Below are positions 8,527-17,418 of a stretch of DNA of 64,000 bases, in pieces (positions within the stretch are counted from its first letter, which is position 1; each line of letters begins with the position of its first letter). The stretch comes from Campylobacter canadensis (lineage in GTDB: Bacteria > Campylobacterota > Campylobacteria > Campylobacterales > Campylobacteraceae), in assembly GCF_013177655.1 (NCBI RefSeq), contig NZ_CP035946.1:62001-126000 (forward strand), written 5' to 3'. The notes below the pieces were generated by a model that did not search any database, had not been told where the DNA came from, and worked only from the letters and a program-made list of their open reading frames with translations. The translations under genes and the position numbers were made by a program.

Positions 8527-9684
8527 TTATTTTATTTTTAAAAATGCTTGTTTTAAATCATCTATTAAGTCATTTACATCTTCAAGACCTATGTGAAATC
8601 TTACAAATACTCTACTTTCATCTATTTTTGTTGCAGTTCTTGGTGGTGTTGTAACAGTTGCAAGGCTTTCATAGCCACCCCAACTAGCACCTATTGAAAA
8701 ATATTTTAAACTATCTACAAAAGCAATGGCTTGTTCTTTTTTAATATTTTCATTAAATTCTATTGTTATCATTCCGTTTGTACCAACAAAATCTCTTTTA
8801 AAAATTTCATTATTTTTATGAGTTTTTAGTTTTGGATAAAAAATTGTTTTTATTTCTTGTCTGCTTTGTAAAAATTCTACTATTTTGTCTGCGTTTTCTT
8901 CATGATTTTTTAATCTTATTGCTAATGTTCTCATACCTCTTAATACTAAATAGCAATCATCAGGGCTAGTTGTAAGACCTAAGGCTTCTGGTAGCTTATC
9001 AAAGTTTTTAAATTCTTTTTCATTTACGATAACACAACCCATAACAACATCAGAATGTCCGCTAAGATATTTTGTAGCAGCGATAACAACTATATCTACC
9101 CCAAGTTTTATAGGATTTGATAAATATGCACTTGAGTAAGTGCTATCAATTGCAACAGGGATATTATTTTTATGTGCTATTTGGCATAATTTTGGTATAT
9201 CTATAATTTCGTATAAAATTGAACCTGGACTTTCGCATAATATAAGCTTAGTATTAGCTTTTATTTTTTCTTCTACATCACTTGCATCAGCTTTTATAAA
9301 TTCAACTTCAACACCAATTTTATTTAAAAATAAATCGCAAATTGTTCTAACAGGTCCATAAATTCCATCAGTGATTAAAAAATGTGCATCCTTACTTGCA
9401 TAATTTAAAAGCACCATAGCTAATGCTGCAAGTCCTGTTGGAAAAAGATGAGCTCTATAGCCACCTTCAAGCTCACAAAGTAATTTTTCTAATTCAAAAT
9501 TAGTTTCGGTACCTCTTGCACCATAGCTTAAAACCCTTTGTGTTTTTCTAAGCTCACGATATTCTTGCCAAGTTTTGTGGTCTTTAAAAAGTATAGTTGA
9601 AGCTCTCATAACACTTGGATTTACTGCTTTTACCGCTAAATCCTTACCTCTTCCAAGATGAATAATTTTCGTTTTAGTTTTCAT
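8527..9684 (-). CDS. Cystathionine beta-lyase-like PLP enzyme (Cys/Met metabolism family)
   Basis: The 385-residue protein is of the MetC/MetB fold type I PLP family. The cofactor lysine is in ATKYLSGHSDVVMG (about residue 200), with SYGARGTETNFELE near the N-terminus and a C-terminal FVRFHIGLED segment. The MetC type cleaves a thioether amino acid to a thiol, pyruvate and ammonia through an aminoacrylate intermediate. Its partners (a fumarate-forming lyase, an MmgE/PrpD protein and a dicarboxylate carrier) suggest use on a special thioether rather than routine methionine synthesis. RidA is encoded divergently about 1.5 kb away, which fits enamine release. The gene is intact here. Confidence 0.82.
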   Translation of the reverse strand: MKTKTKIIHLGRGKDLAVKAVNPSVMRASTILFKDHKTWQEYRELRKTQRVLSYGARGTETNFELEKLLCELEGGYRAHLFPTGLAALAMVLLNYASKDAHFLITDGIYGPVRTICDLFLNKIGVEVEFIKADASDVEEKIKANTKLILCESPGSILYEIIDIPKLCQIAHKNNIPVAIDSTYSSAYLSNPIKLGVDIVVIAATKYLSGHSDVVMGCVIVNEKEFKNFDKLPEALGLTTSPDDCYLVLRGMRTLAIRLKNHEENADKIVEFLQSRQEIKTIFYPKLKTHKNNEIFKRDFVGTNGMITIEFNENIKKEQAIAFVDSLKYFSIGASWGGYESLATVTTPPRTATKIDESRVFVRFHIGLEDVNDLIDDLKQAFLKIK

Positions 9685-9696
9685 TTTTTCTCCTTT

Positions 9697-11088
9697 TTAA
9701 ATATAAATATAAGTACAAATAATATTAACAATACCCGCTACTATCATAGGTATTGCGGTTCTTTTAACAACAGCAAAGGGGCTAACTTTTGCAATTCCTG
9801 CGATTGCTAAAATAGCAGGAGCTATTGGACTTGCACATCTTCCAAAGCCTGTCATAATTTGAATAGGTGCTATCATAGTGATAGTTTCTACATTAAAATG
9901 TTTTGCTATGTTTGGAATAAGTGGTGCAAAAGAAAAGAATGCTGCATTTCCTGAACCCATTAAAAATGCTGATACAGATAGTAAAACTGATACAAAGATA
10001 ATAATTGCAAAAACTTCAAAACCAGCACCCTTTGCAAAGTCAATCAAGGTACTAACAAATCCAACAGATAAAAGTCCAGCTGCAAAAACTTGACCACAAA
10101 CTATAAGACTAACTGTTATTACAAATAAATGCCCCATACCTTTAAAAAATATCATAATTGAATTTAGAGTTTGTACAAGGCTTTTATATCTAATCATTTC
10201 AAAAATAATTGCTGTAAATGTTGATATCATCATTGCTACAGGAACATTCATTTTTATGTGACTTCCAACAACTTTTGAAAAACCTAATATTAAAATAAGT
10301 GGAATAATTGGCAATATCGCATAGATTTTTGGTGGAATTTTAGCTTTATTGTCGTCGTTTGTAGTTAATTCGTTTTCAATACTTTCTTTATCAAAGCTAA
10401 AATTATCTTTTTTATCAAAATATTTAGAAGTAAAATAAATTGCAATAGCAACAGCTATTATAATAGGTATTGTTGTTGGTAGTTGATGATGCACAAAATA
10501 TGTAGCTGGGTCAATACCTGCTGTATTAGATGCCATTATTACATTTCCACTTCCAGGTCCATGGTCAATATATTGACAAGTTCCAATAACCGTTAAAGCT
10601 GATAATTTTGAAACACCTGTCCTTACTAAAATCGGATACATAGTAACCATAAGTAAAAGTCCAAGACCAGCATGAGATGGTATAAAAATTACTAAAAATT
10701 GTGTAACAAAATAAGAAATAATTAAAAGCATATATGGAGATTTTACCATACTAAGTGGTTTTTCAAATACCTTAAATAAGGCATAACTTGCACCAACATG
10801 TTCCATATAAGCAGAAAAACCAGCAATACACATAAGTGTAAGCCCCAAACCACTCAAAGTAGATGAAAGATTTTTATTAAAAACTTCAAATAAGTTAAAA
10901 AGCCAAAAATGTAAATCATTTTTATCGCTTAAAACCTTACTTGTAAAAATAGCATTACTATCATAGATTGTAGATACTAATAATAAAAATAGCCCACTTA
11001 ATAATAAAGCCATATGTGCGTTAATTTTTTTCATAAGCATAAAGACTAAAAGCACTATTGCAATTAGTGAAAACAGAATGCTAAACAT
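9697..11088 (-). CDS. DcuC-family carrier, first gene of the lyase unit
   Basis: The 463-residue polytopic protein is a second DcuC-family carrier. The conserved segments are SGNAAFFSFAPLIPN and GFGRCASPIAPAILAIAG. A hydrophilic loop around residue 230 (KKDNFSFDKESIENE) separates the two halves. It is the promoter-proximal gene of a four-gene unit, 12 bases before the MetC-type gene. It is the obvious entry route for the unit's substrate or the exit route for a C4 product. It differs enough from the protein at 826-2127 to be a separate specificity, not a recent copy. A GGAGG-type ribosome site precedes the ATG. Confidence 0.8.
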   Translation of the reverse strand: MFSILFSLIAIVLLVFMLMKKINAHMALLLSGLFLLLVSTIYDSNAIFTSKVLSDKNDLHFWLFNLFEVFNKNLSSTLSGLGLTLMCIAGFSAYMEHVGASYALFKVFEKPLSMVKSPYMLLIISYFVTQFLVIFIPSHAGLGLLLMVTMYPILVRTGVSKLSALTVIGTCQYIDHGPGSGNVIMASNTAGIDPATYFVHHQLPTTIPIIIAVAIAIYFTSKYFDKKDNFSFDKESIENELTTNDDNKAKIPPKIYAILPIIPLILILGFSKVVGSHIKMNVPVAMMISTFTAIIFEMIRYKSLVQTLNSIMIFFKGMGHLFVITVSLIVCGQVFAAGLLSVGFVSTLIDFAKGAGFEVFAIIIFVSVLLSVSAFLMGSGNAAFFSFAPLIPNIAKHFNVETITMIAPIQIMTGFGRCASPIAPAILAIAGIAKVSPFAVVKRTAIPMIVAGIVNIICTYIYI

Positions 11089-11253
11089 ACTTCCTCCTTT
11101 TTTAATAAAATTTACTTATTTTTTGCAAAATTTAATAAAAAATTCTTAAAATTAGCTAAATTTAATAAAAAAAATGCAAAAAATGAGAAATTTTCTAATT
11201 ATTTAATAAAATTTTGTTAATATTTTTTCAAATTTACAAAAAAAGGAGAAAAG

Positions 11254-11616
11254 ATGAATTATCCAAAAGCAATAGGACCATATAGCGTTAGCACTAGTGC
11301 AAAAGATTTAGTTTTTGTAAGCGGGCAATTGCCTATTAATCCTAGTACAGGAGACTTTGCGAGTAATGATATTAAAGAATTAACTAAGCAAAGTCTAAAA
11401 AATATTGAAGAGATTTTAAAAGAGCAAGGCTTAAGTATGCAAGATGTTGTTAAAACCACAATATTATTAGCTGATATTAATGATTTTGCAAGTGTAAATG
11501 AAGTTTATGCTGAATTTTTTAAAGAGCCATTTCCTGCAAGAAGTGCTTATGCTGTTTTAGCCTTGCCAAAAAATGCAAGGATTGAAATAGAAGCAATAGC
11601 ACTTAAAAAATCTTAA
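11254..11616 (+). CDS. ridA: RidA family enamine/imine deaminase
   Basis: The 120-residue protein has the complete RidA signature: an N-terminal [21 protein letters not shown], and the active arginine in [20 protein letters not shown]. RidA hydrolyses 2-aminoacrylate and related reactive enamines released by PLP lyases, protecting other PLP enzymes. It is divergent from the DcuC-MetC-lyase unit and shares its 165-base upstream region. DsdA and the MetC-type enzyme both generate aminoacrylate, so the position makes functional sense. AAGGAG precedes the ATG. Its stop codon overlaps that of the converging gltS gene by four bases. Confidence 0.92.
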   Translation: MNYPKAIGPYSVSTSAKDLVFVSGQLPINPSTGDFASNDIKELTKQSLKNIEEILKEQGLSMQDVVKTTILLADINDFASVNEVYAEFFKEPFPARSAYAVLALPKNARIEIEAIALKKS

Positions 11617-12803
11617 ATTAATACATTAATCAAATAAGTATTTAGCGGTATAGCAAAGATATCAATAAGCACCGCACCGCATAAAGGCACTATTAAAAAG
11701 GCTTGTTTTGAATACATAGCATATTTATTACAAGCTGTGCTCATATTTGCAACTGCATTAGGAGTAGCACCCAAACCATGCCCCATTAAACCAGCACACA
11801 TAATAGCACTATCGTAGTTTTTGCCACAAAGCCTAAATACTACAAAAACCGCAAATAAAAGCAAAACTATCACTTGCACAAATAAGCTAATAAACAAAGG
11901 CAGTGCAACTACGCTTAGCTCGTTTAGTTTTAAATTCATCATCGCCATTGTTAAAAATATTCCCAAACTAAGTTCGCTTATTGTATCTATTGTGTATTGA
12001 TTTAACTTAAAAATATTAAAAATATCATTTATATTTCTAATAATTATCGCAATAAGCATAGCGCCAACATAGCTTGGCAACGAGTATCCGCTAATTTGAG
12101 TAAATAGCTTACTAACATAAAAACCAAAGCATAAAATAAACAAAATCAAAAACAAGGATTTTAAAAAATCTTGATAACTTGCGATATGAATTTCGTGTTT
12201 TAAAGGGTCGGTATCTTTTATGCTTTCATTTGTTTTAATTTCAAGTTTGTGTTTGTTTATTAAATATCTACAAAGAGGTCCGCCTAAAAGTGAACCTGAT
12301 ATTAGCCCAAAGGTTGCAGCTGCGATTGCTATTAATTTTGCATTGTGAAGTGGGCTTAATTGCTCAACCATATTAGAAAAGGCAATAGCATTAGCATGAC
12401 CACCTTCTAAAGCTACAGCACCGCTTAAAATACCATAAACTTTGTGCATATTAAAAAAGCTCATCATAGATATTCCAATTGCATTTTGCATTAAAGCCAT
12501 AAACCAGCAGCAAAGAAGATAAATAATAAGTATTTTTCCGCCAACTTTTAGTAATTTAAAGCTACCGCTAAGCCCTACAACGGTAAAAAACACTACCATA
12601 AAAGGTGTTTGCAAGCTTGTATCAAAGTTAATTTTTATATCTATAAAACTTAAAAGCCACACAATTATGCTAATTAAAAAGCCGCCTACAACAGGTGCAG
12701 GAATGCAGAATTTTTCTAAAAATAAAAGCTTTGTTTTTATTTTCATAGCGAATAATAATGCAGCTATGCTAATTGTTAGTACGCTTAAAGCATCAAAATT
12801 CAT
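11613..12803 (-). CDS. gltS: Sodium/glutamate symporter GltS
   Basis: The 396-residue membrane protein matches the GltS family (ESS), with about 10-12 hydrophobic segments. The conserved GGHANAIAF and [14 protein letters not shown] segments form the two re-entrant pore regions. GltS imports glutamate with sodium. Its start overlaps the end of the HutG-type gene by four bases, so the two are co-translated. Either glutamate or its precursor formiminoglutamate could be the substrate; the latter is an inference from the neighbour. No other hut genes are in the window. Confidence 0.88.
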   Translation of the reverse strand: MNFDALSVLTISIAALLFAMKIKTKLLFLEKFCIPAPVVGGFLISIIVWLLSFIDIKINFDTSLQTPFMVVFFTVVGLSGSFKLLKVGGKILIIYLLCCWFMALMQNAIGISMMSFFNMHKVYGILSGAVALEGGHANAIAFSNMVEQLSPLHNAKLIAIAAATFGLISGSLLGGPLCRYLINKHKLEIKTNESIKDTDPLKHEIHIASYQDFLKSLFLILFILCFGFYVSKLFTQISGYSLPSYVGAMLIAIIIRNINDIFNIFKLNQYTIDTISELSLGIFLTMAMMNLKLNELSVVALPLFISLFVQVIVLLLFAVFVVFRLCGKNYDSAIMCAGLMGHGLGATPNAVANMSTACNKYAMYSKQAFLIVPLCGAVLIDIFAIPLNTYLINVLI

Positions 12804-13672
12804 ATTATTTCCTTTCTAAGCAATAAATAGGCTAAAAATGCTGCTAATTTTGCGGTGTGCTTATCAATATCATACTTAGGATTAAACTCACAAACATCAG
12901 ACATAATTAATTTTTTGCTTTTAAAAATCATATCTAAGGCTTTTAAGGCTTGTTCTAAATTAATTCCAAAAACATTAGGCGCACTTACTGCTGGTGCTAT
13001 ACTTAAAGAAAATACATCAATATCAATACTCAAATAAATAAAATCATTTTTTTCTAAAAAAGCCTTGAGTTTTGTATCAAGCTCGTGCATATTGGTATTT
13101 AAGATATACTCTGCTTTCATTTGTTTTATTGTGTTAAATAAAGCTTGTGTATTGGATAATTTATTAACCCCAATACACAAATAATTATATTCGTAATTTT
13201 TACTTTTTGCATATTCATAAGCTTTATAAAAAGAATTACCAGAACTATGTAATTTTTGTTTTCTTACATCAAAATGCGCATCAAGATTGATTACTCCTAT
13301 GCTTTTTTTGTAATCTAACGCTGCTTTTATTGGTGCTAGTGAGCTTTCGTGACCGCCACCTAAAATAACGCAATAATTATCATCTTTTAACAAAGTAAGG
13401 CATTTTTTATAAAGAATTTCATCGCCTTGCTCTAAGCTTGAAAAATTATCAATATTAGCAACATCATCAAAGCTAAAATCATCAAAAACAGCAAAATTTG
13501 CCATATTTTCTTTGATTATATTAGGAGCTAGTTCGCTACCAGCCCTACCTTTGTTTCTTTGCACCCCTAAGCTAGTGCAAAACGATAACAATTTTACTTT
13601 TGAATTTTTATTTAAGCATTTAAATACACGATTATGTATCTTTGCCTTGCCATCATCTCTTCCTTGCCACAT
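12800..13672 (-). CDS. hutG: Formimidoylglutamase-like ureohydrolase (HutG type)
   Basis: The 290-residue protein belongs to the arginase/agmatinase/formimidoylglutamase family. Manganese ligands are visible in GGGHESS, NLDAHFDVR and SIDIDVFSLS. The opening MWQGRDD and the RAGSELAP segment are typical of HutG, which converts N-formimidoyl-glutamate to glutamate and formamide. Agmatinase or arginase is less likely from these N-terminal motifs. It is the first gene of a two-gene unit with gltS. Histidine pathway genes hutH, hutU and hutI are not nearby, so it may work on imported formiminoglutamate. GGAG lies just before the ATG. Confidence 0.78.
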   Translation of the reverse strand: MWQGRDDGKAKIHNRVFKCLNKNSKVKLLSFCTSLGVQRNKGRAGSELAPNIIKENMANFAVFDDFSFDDVANIDNFSSLEQGDEILYKKCLTLLKDDNYCVILGGGHESSLAPIKAALDYKKSIGVINLDAHFDVRKQKLHSSGNSFYKAYEYAKSKNYEYNYLCIGVNKLSNTQALFNTIKQMKAEYILNTNMHELDTKLKAFLEKNDFIYLSIDIDVFSLSIAPAVSAPNVFGINLEQALKALDMIFKSKKLIMSDVCEFNPKYDIDKHTAKLAAFLAYLLLRKEII

Positions 13673-13840
13673 TTTTACTCCTTTTTTAAATAATTTAAAA
13701 TAATTTTATTAATTTGATATTTAAAATATAAAAATTATTTATTTAAAGTGTAGATTTGTAACAAAAGTATTTTTTTGTTTTTAAGTTTAGATTAAAAAAA
13801 AAAATAGAATTTTAATATCAAAAAAACAAAAGGAGAGTTT

Positions 13841-15331
13841 ATGCAAGTAAAAAGATATGATGGTTTTTTAATAATTGTGTCTATTTTTTCTGTGTTTTTA
13901 GTGCTTTTAGCACTTTTGCTTAATCCTGCAAAATCTTTAGAATTTGCAAATGCTTTATTTTATAAATTAACTCATAGTTTTGGTTCTTTAATTCAATTTT
14001 TTGAGTTTATTTGCGTTGTTTTTGTAGCTTATTTAGCTTTCTCAAAAATAGGTAAAATTAGACTAGGCGATGAAAAAAACCAATATTCTAATTTATCTTG
14101 GATTTTTATGTTTATTTGTGCTGGTCTTGGCTCGGCTACTATGTATTGGGCTTTTATGGAATGGGCTTATTATTACATTAGCCCAGGTTTAAATATTGCT
14201 TCTTTAAGCAAAGATAGTTTAAGGGCTTCAACATCTTTTGTATTTTTTCATTGGGGCATAACACCTTGGGCAGTTTATGCTTTGGCTTCTATTGCTATGT
14301 GTTATCATTTTTATATAAATAAAAATAAAAATTTAAAATTATCTAGCCTGATTGCAAGTATATTAAATATAAAAGAAAGTGAATTTTTAAAAAAGCTTAT
14401 TGATGTTATATTTTTATTTAGCACCTTTGGCGGGCTTATTTTAACCACTACATTATCTATTGTTACAATTAGCGCAGGATTTGCAGGGATTTTTAATATT
14501 AGCGATGGTTTTTATTTAAAATTTATTCTTTTAACGCTAATAACTGCTGTTTTTACTATTTCTAGTTTTGTTGGATTATCAAGCGGTATGGCAAAATTAG
14601 CTAAAATTTCTTGCATTTTATGTTTTGTTTTTGCATTATTAGTTTTAATTTTAGGAGATAGTATTTTTATAATTAATAATACTATAAATAGCATAGGGAT
14701 GTTTTTTTCAAATTATGTTCAAATGTCTTTGTTTAATGATATTACTCAAGAAAGTTCTTTTAATTACGATTGGACTGTGTTTTATTGGCTTTATTGGATT
14801 ACTTACACTCCTGCGGTTAGCATTTTTGTAACTAAAATTTCTAGCGGCAGGACTATTAGGCAGGTTATTTTTGGTTTAGTTTTAGGCGGTTGTGTTGGAA
14901 CTTGGTTTTTCTTTGGTTGCTTAAGTTCTTATGCTATTGATATTTTTAATAATAACACAGTAAATATTGTAGAATTTTTACAAAATAATCAAGGTGAAGT
15001 AGCTGTTCTTGCACTTATAAAAACCTTACCTTTTGGCAATGCTTTTGCTATTTTTTATTTTGTATTAATGATGGTTTTTTTAGCTTCACATATGGACGCT
15101 ACTGCTTTTACAATTTCTAGCGTTAGTACTAAAATTGATAGCGAAAATCCAAGCAAATATTTAAAAGTATTTTGGTGCATAATGTTAGGTCTTATACCTT
15201 TGGCTATGCTTTATATTAATGCTGATTTAAATACTTTAAAGGTGGCAGTTTGTTTAAGTGCTGCTCCTTTTTTAATCATTCTTGCTATTAGTTTTTATGG
15301 TTTAATCAAATGGATAAAGGAGATAAAATGA
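13841..15331 (+). CDS. BCCT-family betaine-type transporter
   Basis: The 496-residue protein has 12 predicted membrane segments and the BCCT core: GSATMYWAFMEWAYYY, FFHWGITPWAVYA, DWTVFYWLYWITYTP and SSGRTIRQV. BCCT proteins import trimethylammonium solutes such as glycine betaine, choline, carnitine or ectoine. The segment after the tryptophan box is TYTPAVSIF rather than the IQMSIF of CaiT seen in the protein at 61534, so it lacks the CaiT-specific methionine and is not simply a second CaiT. The stop overlaps the start of the enolase-superfamily gene (ATGA), which implies that the imported solute or a derivative is that enzyme's substrate. Confidence 0.85.
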   Translation: MQVKRYDGFLIIVSIFSVFLVLLALLLNPAKSLEFANALFYKLTHSFGSLIQFFEFICVVFVAYLAFSKIGKIRLGDEKNQYSNLSWIFMFICAGLGSATMYWAFMEWAYYYISPGLNIASLSKDSLRASTSFVFFHWGITPWAVYALASIAMCYHFYINKNKNLKLSSLIASILNIKESEFLKKLIDVIFLFSTFGGLILTTTLSIVTISAGFAGIFNISDGFYLKFILLTLITAVFTISSFVGLSSGMAKLAKISCILCFVFALLVLILGDSIFIINNTINSIGMFFSNYVQMSLFNDITQESSFNYDWTVFYWLYWITYTPAVSIFVTKISSGRTIRQVIFGLVLGGCVGTWFFFGCLSSYAIDIFNNNTVNIVEFLQNNQGEVAVLALIKTLPFGNAFAIFYFVLMMVFLASHMDATAFTISSVSTKIDSENPSKYLKVFWCIMLGLIPLAMLYINADLNTLKVAVCLSAAPFLIILAISFYGLIKWIKEIK

Positions 15332-16443
15332 AAATAAGTAAAGTTGAACCTATACACTTAAGAGTAAAAGCTCTTAATGAGCCTTGCGAATGGGGAGAAG
15401 ATGCTTTTATTTTAAGAATTTACACTGATACGGGATTAGTTGGCGTAGGAGAAAGCGATAGTGCTCCTGCAGTGCTAAAAGCAATGTTCTTACAAGCAGA
15501 TACTCATAGCTCTTGTTTAGGGCTTAGTAAAATTCTTATAGGTCAAGACCCTAGATATATTAAAAAGATTATGGAAGATTTACTAGAAGGCAGTGCGTAT
15601 TATGGAATAAGCGGAGCGGCAATTTGTGCTTTAAGTGCTATTAACATTGCTTTGTATGATTTGCTTGGAAAAATATATGGTGTAAATGTAAGTGTTATTT
15701 TGGGTGCAAAAAGGCGTGATTATTTAAAGGCTTATGCAACCTTTATTCCAAGCAAAGACTTAAAAGAAAATGAAAAAAAGGCAAAAGAATTAAAAGCAAG
15801 TGGTTTTAAGTTAATTAAATTTGGTGGAGCTTCTTTTGGTAGCGATAGCAAAAGCGATAAAGAGATTATAAAATCAATAAGAAATGCTGTTTTAGATGAT
15901 GTAAAATTAAGCATAGATTTGGTTTCTTTGTGGAGAAATTATTCTTATGCAAAGCAAAGATATGAAGAAATTAAAGAATTTAATATAGAGTGGATAGAAG
16001 AACCAGTAGCAGCAACAAACACTCAAGATTATGCTAGATTAAGCGATAATTTAGACTGCAAAATAACTGGCGGAGAGAGTTTTTATACTGAAGATGAGTT
16101 TTTAAATTTCATTAAAAAATCAAAGGTTAGTATTGTACAACCTGATATTACAAGGTGCGGTGGTTTTTCTTCTATTCTTGCAATAGAACAAATGGCGTTA
16201 AAATATGGTTGTGATTTAGTACCGCACGGATTTTCAACAAGGATTTTATTAGCAGCTACTGCTTGTTTTTTAGCAAGTAGTAAAAATTATGATTTAATTG
16301 AATATTCGCAATCAACAAGCCCATTATTTACTGATTTAGTTAGCAATCCTATGCAATATAGCGATGGATATTTAAAGCTAAATGATGGTTTAGGAATAGG
16401 CGTTGAGCTTAATGAAGAAGTGATAAAAAAATATAGAATTTAA
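15328..16443 (+). CDS. Enolase-superfamily enzyme (mandelate racemase group), substrate unknown
   Basis: The start is taken at ATG 15328 because an AAAGGAG site lies just before it and it overlaps the transporter stop as ATGA; an earlier in-frame ATG at 15310 has no ribosome site. The 371-residue protein has an N-terminal capping domain and a barrel with metal ligands Asp197, Glu224/225 (IEEP) and Glu250 (GGES). The Asp273-His300 dyad and Glu325 of the mandelate racemase group are also present. The usual KxK motif is K164-F-G166, so the second lysine base is lost. It could be a one-base dehydratase or epimerase. Pairing with a BCCT importer recalls betaine-epimerase loci, but those keep KxK. 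Confidence 0.75.
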   Translation: MKISKVEPIHLRVKALNEPCEWGEDAFILRIYTDTGLVGVGESDSAPAVLKAMFLQADTHSSCLGLSKILIGQDPRYIKKIMEDLLEGSAYYGISGAAICALSAINIALYDLLGKIYGVNVSVILGAKRRDYLKAYATFIPSKDLKENEKKAKELKASGFKLIKFGGASFGSDSKSDKEIIKSIRNAVLDDVKLSIDLVSLWRNYSYAKQRYEEIKEFNIEWIEEPVAATNTQDYARLSDNLDCKITGGESFYTEDEFLNFIKKSKVSIVQPDITRCGGFSSILAIEQMALKYGCDLVPHGFSTRILLAATACFLASSKNYDLIEYSQSTSPLFTDLVSNPMQYSDGYLKLNDGLGIGVELNEEVIKKYRI

Positions 16444-16451
16444 AATATTAT

Positions 16452-16482
16452 TTTCTCCTAGTGTAAAAATTATGCTAGGAGA
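16452..16482 (+). terminator. Hairpin after the enolase-superfamily gene
   Basis: A 9-bp stem (16452-16460 with 16474-16482) with a 13-base loop lies 8 bases after the stop. The T run after it is short, so it is a weak candidate terminator. Confidence 0.4.
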
Positions 16483-16624
16483 ACAATTTTACTAAATTTA
16501 ATTATTTACAGCTTTTAGTTAAAAGCTTTATTGCATAAGTTGCTAAAAATAATCTTATATTTGTAGAATAAAATAACTTATCTTATTTAAATAAGCCTTA
16601 TTTTTAGTAATAGTAAAGAGCTAG

Positions 16625-17140
16625 TGGAAAAGAACACCTGCTTGCGTTGATTACTTGGTTGGTAGTAGGGTTATAATATTTGAAGCTACCAAATTAAAAT
16701 AATTTAAAAACTATAGATTTAACGATAATTCAAAAGCAAAAATAACATTGGCATTTGATAATGATAGTAAAGGTAATGATTTCTTAGAAAAAACTAAAAC
16801 TATTTTTAATAAATTAGATATTCAAATAGATAAACCAATTTTAAAAGATTTTAACGATGATTTAATTGTAATGAAAATTTTAAATCTAAACAATAATTTT
16901 AATTTAGATGATATTAATGATAAATTCAAACAATTCAATAAAAAAATTCAGTATATGTTAGATAAAAAAGATATTATAATGAATGATAGCAAAAATCAAT
17001 TATTAAAAGATATTAAGAATGATTATAGTATATTAAAGCACATAACACCAAAACTACACTACTATATAAACACAAATGAATTATTTAATAAATACAGCAA
17101 AATTATTGAAAATTCAATAAGTAATAATAAAACTTATTAA
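16625..17140 (+). pseudogene. Relic of a plasmid-type TOPRIM-domain gene
   Basis: From 16703 to 17140 one frame is open. It begins with no ordinary start and contains KITLAFDNDSKG, which matches the acidic DxD motif of TOPRIM domains in plasmid primases and relaxase-associated proteins. Only a TTG at 16748, inside the motif, could start it. Just upstream in another stretch (about 16625-16702) a short open run ends in GSRVIIFEATKLK before a stop, which may be the preceding strand of the same fold. The C-terminal 100 residues are Asn/Lys/Ile-rich and unremarkable. I read it as the truncated remains of a mobilisation or replication gene. Confidence 0.5.
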
Positions 17141-17142
17141 GA

Positions 17143-17216
17143 AATTTCAAATCCTAGCATTTGAAAGCATTAAAAAGTTAGAAAAACACACAGCTCTAGT
17201 TTTACTACCTATGCGA
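17143..17216 (+). repeat. 74-bp direct repeat, copy 1
   Basis: Identical over 74 bases to 17334-17407. Each copy can fold into a hairpin from TTTCAAAT / ATTTGAAA (8 bp, 6-base loop) and a second imperfect one from TAGAAAAAC / GTTTTACTA. Copy 1 starts two bases after the TOPRIM relic stop. Confidence 0.9.
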
Positions 17217-17284
17217 TAAACAACCATAAATAACCTTTATATTTAGTTATTTTAGTTGTATTGTATATTTTAAGTTATTCATTG

Positions 17285-17290
17285 TATAAT
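17285..17290 (+). promoter_or_regulatory. Candidate -10 box before copy 2 of the repeat
   Basis: TATAAT preceded by TG lies in the 117-base AT-rich spacer between the two repeats. A transcript from here would carry copy 2 of the repeat as leader of the gene at 17419. Confidence 0.4.
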
Positions 17291-17333
17291 TATAAAAATA
17301 ATTAATTGATAATATTAAGTTATAATAACTCAC

Positions 17334-17407
17334 AATTTCAAATCCTAGCATTTGAAAGCATTAAAAAGTTAGAAAAACACACAGCTCTAGTTTTACTACC
17401 TATGCGA
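17334..17407 (+). repeat. 74-bp direct repeat, copy 2
   Basis: Perfect copy of 17143-17216, offset by 191 bases. It ends exactly where the AAAGGAG ribosome site of the 17419 gene begins, so it would form that gene's 5' leader. Confidence 0.9.
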
Positions 17408-17418
17408 AAGGAGATTAA

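Noticed and set aside
13841-15331. First BCCT transporter as a second CaiT
   Set aside because: It lacks the IQMSIF segment with the methionine specific to CaiT and is coupled to a different enzyme.
17143-17407. Could the 74-bp repeats be a CRISPR array or a type III toxin-antitoxin RNA?
   Set aside because: Only two copies, 74 bases long with a 117-base AT-rich spacer, and no cas genes. Type III antitoxins are tandem short repeats before a ToxN-like gene, and the 112-residue protein does not look like ToxN.
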